Source: CAZIUL01 sp964542475 (GTDB lineage Bacteria > Planctomycetota > B15-G4 > CAYZWU01). From it: a stretch of 64,000 nucleotides of DNA. The DNA lies in the NCBI GenBank assembly GCA_964542475.1, contig CAZIUL010000022.1, positions 1 to 64,000 on the forward strand, written 5' to 3'. Positions 49,615-58,105 of this stretch are shown here, piece after piece. The notes under the pieces were generated by a model, which saw only the letters and a program-made list of their open reading frames with translations, did no database searches and was not told the DNA's origin. Numbering within the stretch: position 1 is the stretch's first letter; each line of letters starts with the position of its first letter. The position numbers were made by a program, and so were the translations under genes.

Positions 49615-51003
49615 TCATTTGATGTAACCCAGCTCACGCAGCCCTGCGTAGTCCTCTTCATCCAGCTCGCGTTCGCCGCTGAACATTCCGGCGTTTTCAA
49701 TGAAACCGTTGACCACCTTGTCGAGCTTTTTGACGAGCTCTACATGCTGTATCAAATCCGCTGCCCCGGTGTCGGGATTTTCGTGTGACAGGTCGTATAC
49801 CTGTGCGCCTGGAAAGATCACCTTCAGACCTCCGCTGTAAACAGCAATGCGTTCCACCCTGTTCTTGCTTGTTGAGTCCTCTGGCGGTATCCTGGTCTCA
49901 GCCATGTAAGTGGCGGGCTTGATCACACCGCCTTCGACCACTTCGCGCAGCGAACGGCCTTGCCCGGGCCTCGGCTTCAGGCCGACCATGTCAAGAACCG
50001 TGGGCATAAGGTCTATCAGGCCGACCTGGACGCTGATGCGCCGGGCTGTGGGCCCGGCCGGATTTTTGATGATCAACGGAACGCGCAGCGCCGGTTCGTA
50101 CAGAATCGCGCCGTGGCCGAAATGTCGTTTGTTCGCCAGTGATTCTCCAAGCATCTGGCCGTGGTCGCCGGCAAAGAAGACCATGGTTTTTTTCTCCAGG
50201 CCGCGAGCCTTCAAGAAGCCGATAAGTTCGCCCACGAGTTCGTCGGTTTCGATCACACAGCCCGTATACAGCTCCCTGAGCGCCTGCCTGTTGACGGGGT
50301 CCTTCAGCAGCTCCTTATGCTGCGAAAGCAGATCTCTATTCGCACCATTGGCGAAGGGGCCTTCGTAACCCGATTTTTCCATGGCTTCAGCCGCGTACGG
50401 TGTGACAGAGTAGGGGCTGTGCGGTTCGAAGTAATGAACCCAGAGAAAGAACGGGCGGTTCTTTTCCGTCACGCGATCTCTTTCCGACAGCCACTTCTTG
50501 ACCATAGCATTGACTTCACGGCCTTCGCGGATCCTGCTTTCTCCGTGTTTCCTGTCTGTGTCGCTTATCGTGCGAAACCCCTGGTCGAAACCTCCTTTTG
50601 TCAGCATCGCCTTGTACGCAACAAAAGCCGCGGTGTCCCAGCCGCGTTTTTCGAGCACCTCCGCGAGAGTCTCGACCTTTTCGTTCAGGCAGTGGCCGTT
50701 CCACCTGACCCCGTGATAACGCGGATAAAGGCTTGTGAACATGGATGCATGGGACGGGAATGTGGTGGCAATGGGAGCGGTACAGTTTTCGAACAGCGTG
50801 CCCTTGTCGGCCAGCTTGTCTATGTTTGGCGTGTGCGATCCCTCTGCGCCGTAACAGCCGAGATAATCCGATCTGAGAGTGTCCGCTGTGATTACGAGGA
50901 CGCTCGGGCCTTTTGGAACAGGGCGCTTGTCCTCGCCGCATGCGGGAAGGAACGCGGCAAGAACGCCGAGGAAGATGGCGGAGAGCTTCTTTTTATAGAG
51001 CAT
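49615..51003 (-). CDS. Sulfatase-fold (alkaline phosphatase superfamily) lipoprotein with Thr at the nucleophile position
   Basis: 462 residues from the ATG at 51003 (GGAG 8 nt upstream). The signal peptide ends in lipobox LPAC (Cys22). The metal-binding ADTLRSDYLGCYG matches sulfatases, as do NIDKLADKGTLFENC and VFFAGDHGQMLGE. The usual formylglycine motif (C/S-x-P-x-R) instead reads T-F-P-S-H (residues 81-85), so formylglycine cannot form. A Thr nucleophile is typical of phosphodiesterase/phosphatase members (NPP-like TFP). The protein may remove or transfer a phosphate-type group rather than sulfate. The gene starts 17 nt after the sulfotransferase stop. Confidence 0.82.
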   Translation of the reverse strand: MLYKKKLSAIFLGVLAAFLPACGEDKRPVPKGPSVLVITADTLRSDYLGCYGAEGSHTPNIDKLADKGTLFENCTAPIATTFPSHASMFTSLYPRYHGVRWNGHCLNEKVETLAEVLEKRGWDTAAFVAYKAMLTKGGFDQGFRTISDTDRKHGESRIREGREVNAMVKKWLSERDRVTEKNRPFFLWVHYFEPHSPYSVTPYAAEAMEKSGYEGPFANGANRDLLSQHKELLKDPVNRQALRELYTGCVIETDELVGELIGFLKARGLEKKTMVFFAGDHGQMLGESLANKRHFGHGAILYEPALRVPLIIKNPAGPTARRISVQVGLIDLMPTVLDMVGLKPRPGQGRSLREVVEGGVIKPATYMAETRIPPEDSTSKNRVERIAVYSGGLKVIFPGAQVYDLSHENPDTGAADLIQHVELVKKLDKVVNGFIENAGMFSGERELDEEDYAGLRELGYIK

Positions 51004-51020
51004 TACATCGCTCCGTTGAT

Positions 51021-51830
51021 TTAATCCCAGAGCACCTCGAAGCCGAGCAGCTCCATTGCCTTGCCGGAGAGCTTCTCGAACCTGTTTTTCCGCTTCTGAT
51101 CCCAGGCGGCCCATGGACGCTCTTTCAGGGTCGAAGGATCTTTCGGTTTGCGGATGTCATCTTTTTCCACGTTACCGTAACTGGAATTGATCCGTTTGTT
51201 TCTGAGGAACTCGGCAGGTGCGCCGTTCTGCTCCGCCCCGAGCAAACCGAGGATCTTCCTGCACTCCTGTTCAGGGTCATCGACAAGCGTGTGGTGATGG
51301 ATGGTGATCGCCTCGTCAGGATGTTCCTGCTGGAACCTCATTCCATCCTCGATGTACTTGGCCCATGTCGAGCAGGCCAGGTCGAAATCGTTGGCCCATC
51401 TGGCCTTGAAGCCGCTGTTCAGCATGGAGTTGACCACCGCCCTGCCGTCGCGCACAATGTGGACAAACCTGGAGCTCGGCATAAGCTCGATGATTTCGGC
51501 AGCCACCAGCGTGTACTCGGGAGATGAGTCGACCCACCGCTTGCCCTTGGAGCGGCTCAGGAAGAGGCGGTCGAGACCCACGCCGATGCAGCGCACGAAC
51601 TCCTCGCAAGAAACATTGTTCCTGTTCAGCCAGAAGTCCGGATTGCCGGAGGATTGTTCGTAGACATTTTCGAGCTCTTGCAGGACATTGGACCTGCGGA
51701 ACAGCATGTAAAACACATGCGATTCCGCGGATGTCCAGAAACCGGGATGGGCGGCCAAAGCCCACCCGGTGGCGCTGGTGCCGGAGCGCGGGCACCCGAT
51801 AACGAAAACAGGGCCGGAACAGCTGTTCAT
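51021..51830 (-). CDS. Sulfotransferase family protein
   Basis: 269 residues. The PAPS 5'-phosphosulfate loop is FVIGCPRSGTSATGW (residues 9-23). The 3'-phosphate-binding strand-helix is RFVHIVRDGRAVVNSML near residue 120-135. It is a cytosolic-type enzyme that moves sulfate from PAPS to a carbohydrate, lipid or peptide acceptor. It is the first gene of the three-gene operon, with an AAGAG ribosome-binding site. PAPS synthesis genes are not in the window. With a sulfatase-fold lipoprotein and an SGNH protein downstream, modification of an exported glycan is the best guess. Confidence 0.87.
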   Translation of the reverse strand: MNSCSGPVFVIGCPRSGTSATGWALAAHPGFWTSAESHVFYMLFRRSNVLQELENVYEQSSGNPDFWLNRNNVSCEEFVRCIGVGLDRLFLSRSKGKRWVDSSPEYTLVAAEIIELMPSSRFVHIVRDGRAVVNSMLNSGFKARWANDFDLACSTWAKYIEDGMRFQQEHPDEAITIHHHTLVDDPEQECRKILGLLGAEQNGAPAEFLRNKRINSSYGNVEKDDIRKPKDPSTLKERPWAAWDQKRKNRFEKLSGKAMELLGFEVLWD

Positions 51831-51941
51831 TTTTTGCTCTTTCTAGCAGGAAAAGGTAAATTAAGAAGCATCCCTTTATAGTATCACTTGATCGTTGTTT
51901 GTGAAGGGTTGTTTGGCGGAGAAACTTTCTAGCGAGCCCGG

Positions 51942-51970
51942 TGTAAATTTTCACCGTGTGGAAATTTACA
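51942..51970. promoter_or_regulatory. Perfect inverted repeat upstream of pyrF
   Basis: TGTAAATTT at 51942-51950 and AAATTTACA at 51962-51970, 9 bp arms separated by 11 nt, located 47 nt before the pyrF start and 112 nt before the divergent sulfotransferase. It could be an operator or a leader hairpin. Confidence 0.45.
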
Positions 51971-52016
51971 GTTATCCCGAGCCTTGATTCCGCTTTTTAT
52001 GAGGAGATCTACGCTG

Positions 52017-52751
52017 ATGAAAGAGATGCCGAGGCTGATACTGGCCCTGGATGTTCCTGAGGAAAAGATGGATACGGTGCTTGCCGAGGTCGGCGATGTC
52101 GTAACCTGTTTCAAGGTGGGGCTCAACATGATCGCGTCGCCCTTTCTGAAACAGGTGGCGGAAAAGGTGAAGGCCGCAGGAGGGGAGATCTTTCTGGACG
52201 GCAAGCTGCACGACATCCCCAACACGGTGGCCAACGCGTCGCGCTCCCTTGTGGATCTGGGCGCGGGCATGTTTACTGTGCACGCATCAGGCGGCAAAGA
52301 TATGATGAGGGCCGCGAAGCAGGCCGCGATCGAGCGCGCGGGCGAGCTCGGCCTGGCGGATGCGCCCTTCCCCGTGGCTGTGACAGTGCTGACCAGCATG
52401 GACGGGGAAACATGGCAGCGCCTGTTCGGGTCCAGGATGAGCATGGAGGACCAGGTGCTTTGCCTCGTGGAGGAGGCGCTCGACGCCGGGCTGGACGCGG
52501 TGGTGGCTTCCCCCCTGGAAGTGGAGGCGATCAAGGCCGGATTCGGGGATAAGATCGCTGTGATCACCCCGGGAGTGCGGCCCGCGTGGGCAGCAGCCGG
52601 AGACCAGGTGCGGATCGCCGAACCCGGCAAGACGATTGCCATGGGCGCGTCCTCGCTCGTTATCGGCAGGCCGATCCTGAGCCCGCCCGCGGAGATCGGA
52701 AGCAGGCGCCGCGCGGTCAGGATGATCATGGACGAGATCAACCAGGCGTAA
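52017..52751 (+). CDS. pyrF: Orotidine 5'-phosphate decarboxylase
   Basis: 244 residues from the ATG at 52017 (GAGGAG 10 nt upstream; the open frame begins at 51984). TIM-barrel enzyme of pyrimidine synthesis converting OMP to UMP. Active-site segments are LILALDVPEE near residue 6, FLDGKLHDIPNTVANA with the catalytic Asp-x-Lys-x-x-Asp array near 59-64, and the phosphate-binding VITPGVRP and ASSLVIGRPI near 180-215. The length is normal for type I enzymes. It lies 12 nt upstream of the radical SAM gene, so the two are probably co-transcribed. Confidence 0.93.
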   Translation: MKEMPRLILALDVPEEKMDTVLAEVGDVVTCFKVGLNMIASPFLKQVAEKVKAAGGEIFLDGKLHDIPNTVANASRSLVDLGAGMFTVHASGGKDMMRAAKQAAIERAGELGLADAPFPVAVTVLTSMDGETWQRLFGSRMSMEDQVLCLVEEALDAGLDAVVASPLEVEAIKAGFGDKIAVITPGVRPAWAAAGDQVRIAEPGKTIAMGASSLVIGRPILSPPAEIGSRRRAVRMIMDEINQA

Positions 52752-52763
52752 AGGAACCGAAAC

Positions 52764-54092
52764 ATGAAAGTACTTCTGCTCAACCTGCCGTCGTTTTCAA
52801 AGCGGCGGTTCTGCCGCGAGATCATGGGGGGCTTCGGCCTGGAGCTCGGGAGCTCTCTGCTGTATCCTCCCCTTCCACTGGCCTACACCGCTGCCCTGAT
52901 GGAGCGCGATGGTATCCCTGTGGACCTTCTCGATGCCGAGGCGCTCGATCTTGACGAGAAGCGGATCGTTGCCCGCGTCAAGGAGGGCGGCTTCAGCCTT
53001 GTCGGCGTGATATCGTCGCTGATCACCTTGAAGAGCGATCTTGCCTTCATCGACAGGATGAAGAGCAGTGTCGAAGGAGTGAAGGCGTTTTTGACCGGGC
53101 CGATCATCCATCTGTACAAGGATCAGGCATTGGCTGGTTCGTCCTGCGATTTCACGATCAACACACTCAACGACGACAAGCCCGTGGAGCTCGTCCGCGC
53201 GATCGAAGGGGGCGGTGTGGAGGGGCTTTCAGGGATATCCTGGTGCGATGGCGACCGGGTGGTCCACAACCCGGATGACGAGCGTATGATCGCGATGGAC
53301 GATCTGCCGTTGCCTGCCCGCCACCTCTTGCCGAACGAGAAGTACTTCATCTCCGGGATGGACGGGCCCATGACCACTGTGCAGACCGCGCGCGGCTGCC
53401 CGTTCAGGTGCGGCATCTGCACCTACAAGTTTTCCCAGGGGTACATCTACAGGACGCGCAGCCTGGACCAGGTCATGGACGAGATCCGCGACATAGTTCT
53501 GAAGCACGGCGTGAAGAACATCGTGTTCAGGGATATCACCTTCACGGTCAAGCGTAAGAGGGTCTGGGAGCTCTGCGAGCGGATCATCGATGCGGATCTC
53601 GGGCTCACGTGGTGGGCTGAGAGCACGCTCAACCTTGTGGATGAAGAGCTTCTCGCGAAGATGAAGGAGGCCGGGCTCGACGCTTTTACCCTTGGCGTGG
53701 AGTCCGGAGGCGAGGAAGCCCTGAAGGAGCACTGGGAGCAGAAGACGCTCGGTTTCGAGGACACGAAAGCTGTCTTTGACGCGTGCAGGAGGCTCTGCAT
53801 CAAGACCCGGGCCTGTTTCGTGATGGGCTTTCCGGGAGAGACCGAAAAAAGCCACAGGGAGAGCATCCGCTGGGCGCGTGCGCTGAGGCCAACGACTCTC
53901 CAGTTTATCCCGTTCCGCGAGCTGCCCTGCACACTGGAAGAGTACACCTATGTTGACCCTGCACTCCTGAAAAGGATCAAGAGGGCGTACCTGGCTTACT
54001 ACATGGCGCCCGCCAACCTGTTGCAGCAGCTCATGCAGCCCAGGCTTTTCTGGAACCGCATCAAGCGCTTTGCGGGTCTGTGGAACCGTTAA
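52764..54092 (+). CDS. B12-binding domain radical SAM protein
   Basis: 442 residues. The N-terminal cobalamin-binding-like domain opens VLLLNLPSF, with an aspartate-rich strand (VDLLDAEALDLDE). The radical SAM motif is ARGCPFRCGICTYK (CxxxCxxC). The TIM-barrel follows, with FTLGVESGGEEAL and ACFVMGFPGETEKS, typical of the class B-like family that includes hopanoid and bacteriochlorophyll methylases. The ribosome-binding site is AAAGGAA. It is second in a pyrF-radical SAM-YjbQ series. It is a different subfamily from the protein at 8144-9490. Substrate unknown. Confidence 0.88.
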   Translation: MKVLLLNLPSFSKRRFCREIMGGFGLELGSSLLYPPLPLAYTAALMERDGIPVDLLDAEALDLDEKRIVARVKEGGFSLVGVISSLITLKSDLAFIDRMKSSVEGVKAFLTGPIIHLYKDQALAGSSCDFTINTLNDDKPVELVRAIEGGGVEGLSGISWCDGDRVVHNPDDERMIAMDDLPLPARHLLPNEKYFISGMDGPMTTVQTARGCPFRCGICTYKFSQGYIYRTRSLDQVMDEIRDIVLKHGVKNIVFRDITFTVKRKRVWELCERIIDADLGLTWWAESTLNLVDEELLAKMKEAGLDAFTLGVESGGEEALKEHWEQKTLGFEDTKAVFDACRRLCIKTRACFVMGFPGETEKSHRESIRWARALRPTTLQFIPFRELPCTLEEYTYVDPALLKRIKRAYLAYYMAPANLLQQLMQPRLFWNRIKRFAGLWNR

Positions 54093-54137
54093 AGGCTTTG
54101 GTTTTACCGATTTCAGCAAAACTACCGGAGAGTACAG

Positions 54138-54557
54138 ATGAAGAGTTACAGAAAAGAGCTTTGGTTCGATGTACCGTCCCGCAGGGCGTTCATCAACATC
54201 ACGCCGGATGTGGAAGAATGTCTGCATGAAAGCGGAATAAAAGAAGGGCTTGTTCTCGTGAACGCGATGCACATCACGGCGTCGGTGTTCATCAACGACG
54301 ACGAGGGCGGCCTTCACCAAGACTACGAGAGATGGCTGGAAGAGCTCGCGCCCCACGAGCCCATCGACCGCTATCTTCACAACCGCACCGGCGAGGACAA
54401 CGGCGACGCCCACCTGAAGCGCCAGGTCATGGGCCGCGAGGTGACGGTCGCCATAACCGGCGGCCGCCTGGATTTCGGCACATGGGAGCGGATCTTCTAC
54501 GGCGAGTTCGACGGCAGGCGCCGCAAGCGCGTTCTGGTGAAGATGATCGGTGAGTGA
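54138..54557 (+). CDS. yjbQ: YjbQ family (UPF0047) protein
   Basis: 139 residues spanning the whole single-domain family. Conserved segments are NAMHITASVFINDDE near residue 45, YLHNRTGEDNGDAHLKRQVMGREV with the histidines that line the pocket, and ITGGRLDFGTWERIFYGEFDG. E. coli YjbQ shows weak thiamine-phosphate synthase activity; the physiological role is unsettled. GGAGAG lies 5-6 nt before the ATG. It is 45 nt after the radical SAM gene, the end of a likely operon, and is followed by a C/B-type repeat cluster. Confidence 0.87.
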   Translation: MKSYRKELWFDVPSRRAFINITPDVEECLHESGIKEGLVLVNAMHITASVFINDDEGGLHQDYERWLEELAPHEPIDRYLHNRTGEDNGDAHLKRQVMGREVTVAITGGRLDFGTWERIFYGEFDGRRRKRVLVKMIGE

Positions 54558-54604
54558 CTTGGGAGAGGAAGAAGGCTGGAGGCCGGAGGAAGTAAGAAAA
54601 AGAG

Positions 54605-54625
54605 AACCACGGATGGACACGGATA
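54605..54625. repeat. Short dispersed repeat (family C)
   Basis: AACCACGGATGGACACGGATA, one base different from the copy at 16995-17015. Confidence 0.6.
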
Positions 54626-54636
54626 AGAATTCTGGG

Positions 54637-54670
54637 GGGGTGGAATCCGACCCTCCACGCCGTCCTCCTC
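54637..54670. repeat. Degenerate family B repeat
   Basis: Contains TCCGACCCTCCA and CACGCCGTCCTCCTC in rearranged order relative to 17032-17088, so the outer stem is lost. It appears to be a decayed or recombined copy. Confidence 0.5.
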
Positions 54671-54789
54671 CTCTTCTTTTCCGTATCTACACCATCAACA
54701 CCCAAAAAAAACATGGCACACATGAGAGAAATCTTATACAATGCCTATCCGATCGTCTCCGGATGAGCCTATTACCAGGGAGCTGAAAA

Positions 54790-56012
54790 ATGTCAACATT
54801 CGTCAAGGCATGTGTCGCATTCTGCATCTTTTCCGCCACCGCTTTCGCACAGGTAGAGCGCGTGCCCGAGGGAACCCCGCTTCCTTCGTACGCGAAAAGG
54901 ATCAAGCTCGACCGCGGAGGCGATCTCACACCCCTTGATATCAGAAAATCCGGGAGCGGACTGCCCGCCATAATGCTAACGGGATACTGGCCGCCAACGA
55001 ACGAGATGCTCCGCCGGTTCAGCACCGATCCTGTACAGAATCCCGACGGCTGGATCGGCGGGGACTGGGAGGGCCGGGGGTATGACATCTACTCCTTTTT
55101 CCCGGAATTTCCCCACGGCCTGGGCAAGGGGGAGGGTGACTTCGAGGTGGACTACCAGGACACATCCCTGGACTTCTGGCTGATCACCAGCCAGGTCAAC
55201 CCGGTTGCCATCATCACCTTCGGCCGGGCCTATCCGAACAACGACTGGGAGCTCGAGTGGCGCAACCGGAACCTTGACGGTCCCCATTGGGGCTCTGATT
55301 ACCTGGCTCCGGTCAAGCCCACNNNNNNNNNNNNNNNNNNNNNNNNNNNNNNNNNNNNNNNNNNNNNNNNNNNNNNNNNNNNNNNNNNNNNNNNNNNNNN
55401 NNNNNNNNNNNNNNNNNNNNNNACACCGGCGACTCCGGCGCGTTCCTTTGCGAGTTCGTGGGCTACCATGCATCGTGGTATCACGACGAGCATATGTCCC
55501 CGGGCGATCCGTATCAGAGCCTGGCCGGCGGCCACATCCATGTGGGCAGCAGCATCAGCCTGCGTAACGCTGAGAGCGCGACAAGGGTGACAGTGCGCGC
55601 GTTGATCGATTGCCTGGAGGACGCGCTTGTTGTCAACGACCGGATTATCCGGGAAGGCGAGGGCGGGGAGATCTCTTTATCGCTCGACGCGGGGTTATCC
55701 AATGCGAACCGTAACTACTTCGTACTCGGGAGCGTGTCCGGAACCGAGCCCGGCCTTCCCCTGCCCGGGGGACAGGTCACGCTGCCGCTGAACTGGGATC
55801 TGTTCACAGGGATCACCTACAAGTACGCCAACACCCCGATTCTCCTCGACTTCTACGGAACGCTCGACGGATCAGGACAGTCCGCAGCCCTGTTAAACAC
55901 ATACGGCCCGCTCCCCACCGGATCAGCAGGAGCCACGATGCACTTTGCCTACCTGCTGTACCCCCCGTTCGACTTCGCATCGGGCCCTGTGGGCATCACG
56001 ATAGTCCCCTGA
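54790..56012 (+). CDS. Secreted pyroglutamyl-peptidase I-like (C15) protein, interrupted by scaffold gap
   Basis: One gene split by the N gap at 55323-55422. The 5' part has a signal peptide (MSTFVKACVAFCIFSATAFAQ), IMLTGYWPPTNEM as in Pcp 'TGF.PFG.N.S', and VAIITFGRAY...WELEWRNRNLD matching the 'HVG...ER.A.N' region with the catalytic Glu. The 3' part has TGDSGAFLCEFVGYH (Cys nucleophile) and AGGHIHVG (catalytic His). A C-terminal beta domain from about 55570 resembles the C25 peptidase tail. The two halves join in frame only if the real gap is 2 modulo 3 bases, so 100 N is a placeholder. Secretion is unusual for this cytosolic family. Confidence 0.75.
55323..55422. other. Scaffold gap (100 N) inside a gene
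   Basis: The flanks do not duplicate each other. Reading-frame logic shows the true length is not 100: two leftover bases on the left plus two on the right require a length of 2 modulo 3. By comparison with pyroglutamyl peptidases, a few tens of residues are missing. Confidence 0.85.
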
Positions 56013-56013
56013 T

Positions 56014-57336
56014 TCAGGACCCGGGCGGTTTATTCGAGCCGGGGTTCCTGTTGCGCGTCAGCCAGTAGATCGGCAGGCCGGCCAGCAGAATGATGCATGG
56101 CACCGCGGACAGTCCGGGCCGGTATGTAACCGCGCTGTAGATCAGGTAAGCGCAGGTTGCGCAGAAGACGAGCGTGGTATAGGGGTATCCCGTCACCTTG
56201 AAGGGGCGGACAACGTCCGGTTCTTTTTTCCTCAGCACAAATACCGCGGTGCTGGTTGCCAGGTAAAAGGAGTACACCGCAGCCGCGGTGTATATGATCG
56301 TGTCCTTGAAGGAGCCCAGGGCAACGATCAGCAGCAGGGCGATGCCGCCCTGGAGGAGCAGGGCCCGCACCGGGGTGCCGGTCTTGGGGCTCCATCTGCC
56401 CAGGAAGCCGAAGACCCGGTGGTCCATGCCCACAGCGTAGGAGATGCGCGCGCCCGCGAAGATGAGGCCATTGACCGCACCCAGTGCGGAGATGCAGATC
56501 AACGCGCTTATCAATCGGCCCCCAGAGTCCGGGATCACGGTGGATACTGTTTCAGTGGCCACCGCCTTCGCGCCTGCTGTGCCGTTGTACCCCAGGGTGC
56601 ACAGGAACGCGCAGTTGGCCAGGAGGTAGAGCACGGTCACGGCCACTGTGCCGAACACCAGGGCCCTTACGATGTTGCGCCCGGGGTTCCTGACCTCCGC
56701 AGCCACGTATGCCATCTCGTTCCATCCCCCGAAGGTGAAAAGCACGAAGATCAAGGCCAGGCTGACAGGAGGGGCGTCGGACATCTCAGGGGCGGCCTCA
56801 ACATGCGGCGCGGCCAGGGCCACGCCAAAAATCGCCAGCAGCCCCAGGACCTTGATCGAGGTGAGGATGTTCTGTGTGTACTTCCCCTCCCGCACGCCCA
56901 GCACGTTGATGGCTGTCATGACGGCCACTGCCAGGGCCGCATAAAAAACCTGGCTGAACCGGGCATCCGAAAAGGGCTGAAAGAGCTCTCCCGCATACAG
57001 CGCAAAGGCAAAGGCCATCACCGCGATATCTCCCGGCCGCACAATGGCCATCTGCACCCAGCCGAAGAGAAACCCCGCACAAGGCCCGAACGCCCGGGTG
57101 AGGTAGACGTAATCCCCCCCCTCCCTGGGATAGGCCGAGGCCAGCTCAGCGTAGCCCAGGGCGCCGAACAGGGATAGCATCCCTCCCACGGTCCAGATCA
57201 GCAGCACGCCCCACCATGAGCCGGCGCCCTTGGCCACATCCGGGGACATCTGGTAGATGCCCGCTCCGATGATGATACCTACGATCAGGCAGGTGGAGTC
57301 GAAGAGGGTCAGCTCCTTTTTGGGAATCATGGACAT
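56014..57336 (-). CDS. APC-superfamily amino acid permease
   Basis: 440 residues with twelve predicted helices. The first helix shows CLIVGIIIGAGIYQMSP, the conserved unwound GAGI-type substrate site; YAELASAYPREGGDYVYL follows in helix 2. It likely imports an amino acid, or exchanges one, across the inner membrane. The start could be the ATG at 57336 or 57330. It is convergent with the pyroglutamyl-peptidase-like gene (1 nt between stops) and 76 nt downstream of the exported O-methyltransferase. Peptide or amino-acid salvage is a reasonable joint role with the peptidase genes. Confidence 0.88.
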   Translation of the reverse strand: MSMIPKKELTLFDSTCLIVGIIIGAGIYQMSPDVAKGAGSWWGVLLIWTVGGMLSLFGALGYAELASAYPREGGDYVYLTRAFGPCAGFLFGWVQMAIVRPGDIAVMAFAFALYAGELFQPFSDARFSQVFYAALAVAVMTAINVLGVREGKYTQNILTSIKVLGLLAIFGVALAAPHVEAAPEMSDAPPVSLALIFVLFTFGGWNEMAYVAAEVRNPGRNIVRALVFGTVAVTVLYLLANCAFLCTLGYNGTAGAKAVATETVSTVIPDSGGRLISALICISALGAVNGLIFAGARISYAVGMDHRVFGFLGRWSPKTGTPVRALLLQGGIALLLIVALGSFKDTIIYTAAAVYSFYLATSTAVFVLRKKEPDVVRPFKVTGYPYTTLVFCATCAYLIYSAVTYRPGLSAVPCIILLAGLPIYWLTRNRNPGSNKPPGS

Positions 57337-57412
57337 AACCTGTCCCGATCCATTTAACCGGGGGAAACGCCCATCCCGGCGTGAGCGGCGATGGGCGCTT
57401 CCGTAAAGGGTG

Positions 57413-58105
57413 TCAATGTTTTTTCAGGGAGATGCTCATGCCTGCCCCGTCCTTGTGGATGTAGATCGTCTCCAGGGCCGGGTTGGTATCCGCTGCCTTC
57501 CTGTAATCCTGCATGGCGCCGCGCATGTTGGTGTTGTGGGCGAGGATCAATCCCCCATTGCGCACGAGCGGCAGGAGCTTGTTGAGGTAGTCCACGTACC
57601 CCTCCTTGTCCGCATCCAGGAACAGGATGTCGATGGGCTCGGTGATCTTCTTCACTGTTTCGTGTGCGTCGCCCATGACAAGGGTGATAAGGTCATCCAC
57701 ACCGGCTCGCTTGAAGTTCTTCCGGGCCAGGCCGGCGCGGACCTCGTCGATCTCGTGTGTGACCAGCTTGCCCCCGGTCTTTCGAAGGGCAAGGCAGATC
57801 CATATTCCAGAGTACCCGTTGGAGGTGCCGATCTCCACCACATGCTTGGCTCCCATGGCTTCCGACAGAACTCTCAGCACCCGGCCGTCCTCCGGGGGAA
57901 CGTTCATCATGCCTCTCCGCTGGTTCAGGTAGATGTCATCGAGGGTAGCCATGATCTTAGCATCCTCGGACTTCAGGGCGGCCTGTTCCGTTTCCTGGGA
58001 CGCCTTTTCCGCGCCTGCTTCGCTGACCTTTCCATTGGTGCAGACAAGGATTGCTCCCGTCAGGAACAGCGCAAGCATGAAAGCCGATACAACCTTCCGT
58101 CTCAT
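57413..58105 (-). CDS. O-methyltransferase-like protein with N-terminal signal sequence
   Basis: 230 residues. The class I SAM-dependent fold of the caffeoyl-CoA/catechol O-methyltransferase group is clear: VVEIGTSNGYSGIWI (SAM loop), acidic LVTHEID, VMGDAHETV, and the metal-binding DILFLDADKEGYVDYL. Before it lies a typical signal peptide or anchor (MRRKVVSAFMLALFLTGAILV) and a charged linker, unusual because SAM is cytoplasmic. It may be membrane-tethered facing inside, or exported with an altered role. GGAGAGAAAGAG precedes the ATG. Confidence 0.82.
   Translation of the reverse strand: MRRKVVSAFMLALFLTGAILVCTNGKVSEAGAEKASQETEQAALKSEDAKIMATLDDIYLNQRRGMMNVPPEDGRVLRVLSEAMGAKHVVEIGTSNGYSGIWICLALRKTGGKLVTHEIDEVRAGLARKNFKRAGVDDLITLVMGDAHETVKKITEPIDILFLDADKEGYVDYLNKLLPLVRNGGLILAHNTNMRGAMQDYRKAADTNPALETIYIHKDGAGMSISLKKH

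Noticed and set aside
53229..54620. 463-codon minus-strand frame opposite the radical SAM and YjbQ genes
   Set aside because: Antisense shadow; both plus-strand genes have intact family motifs.
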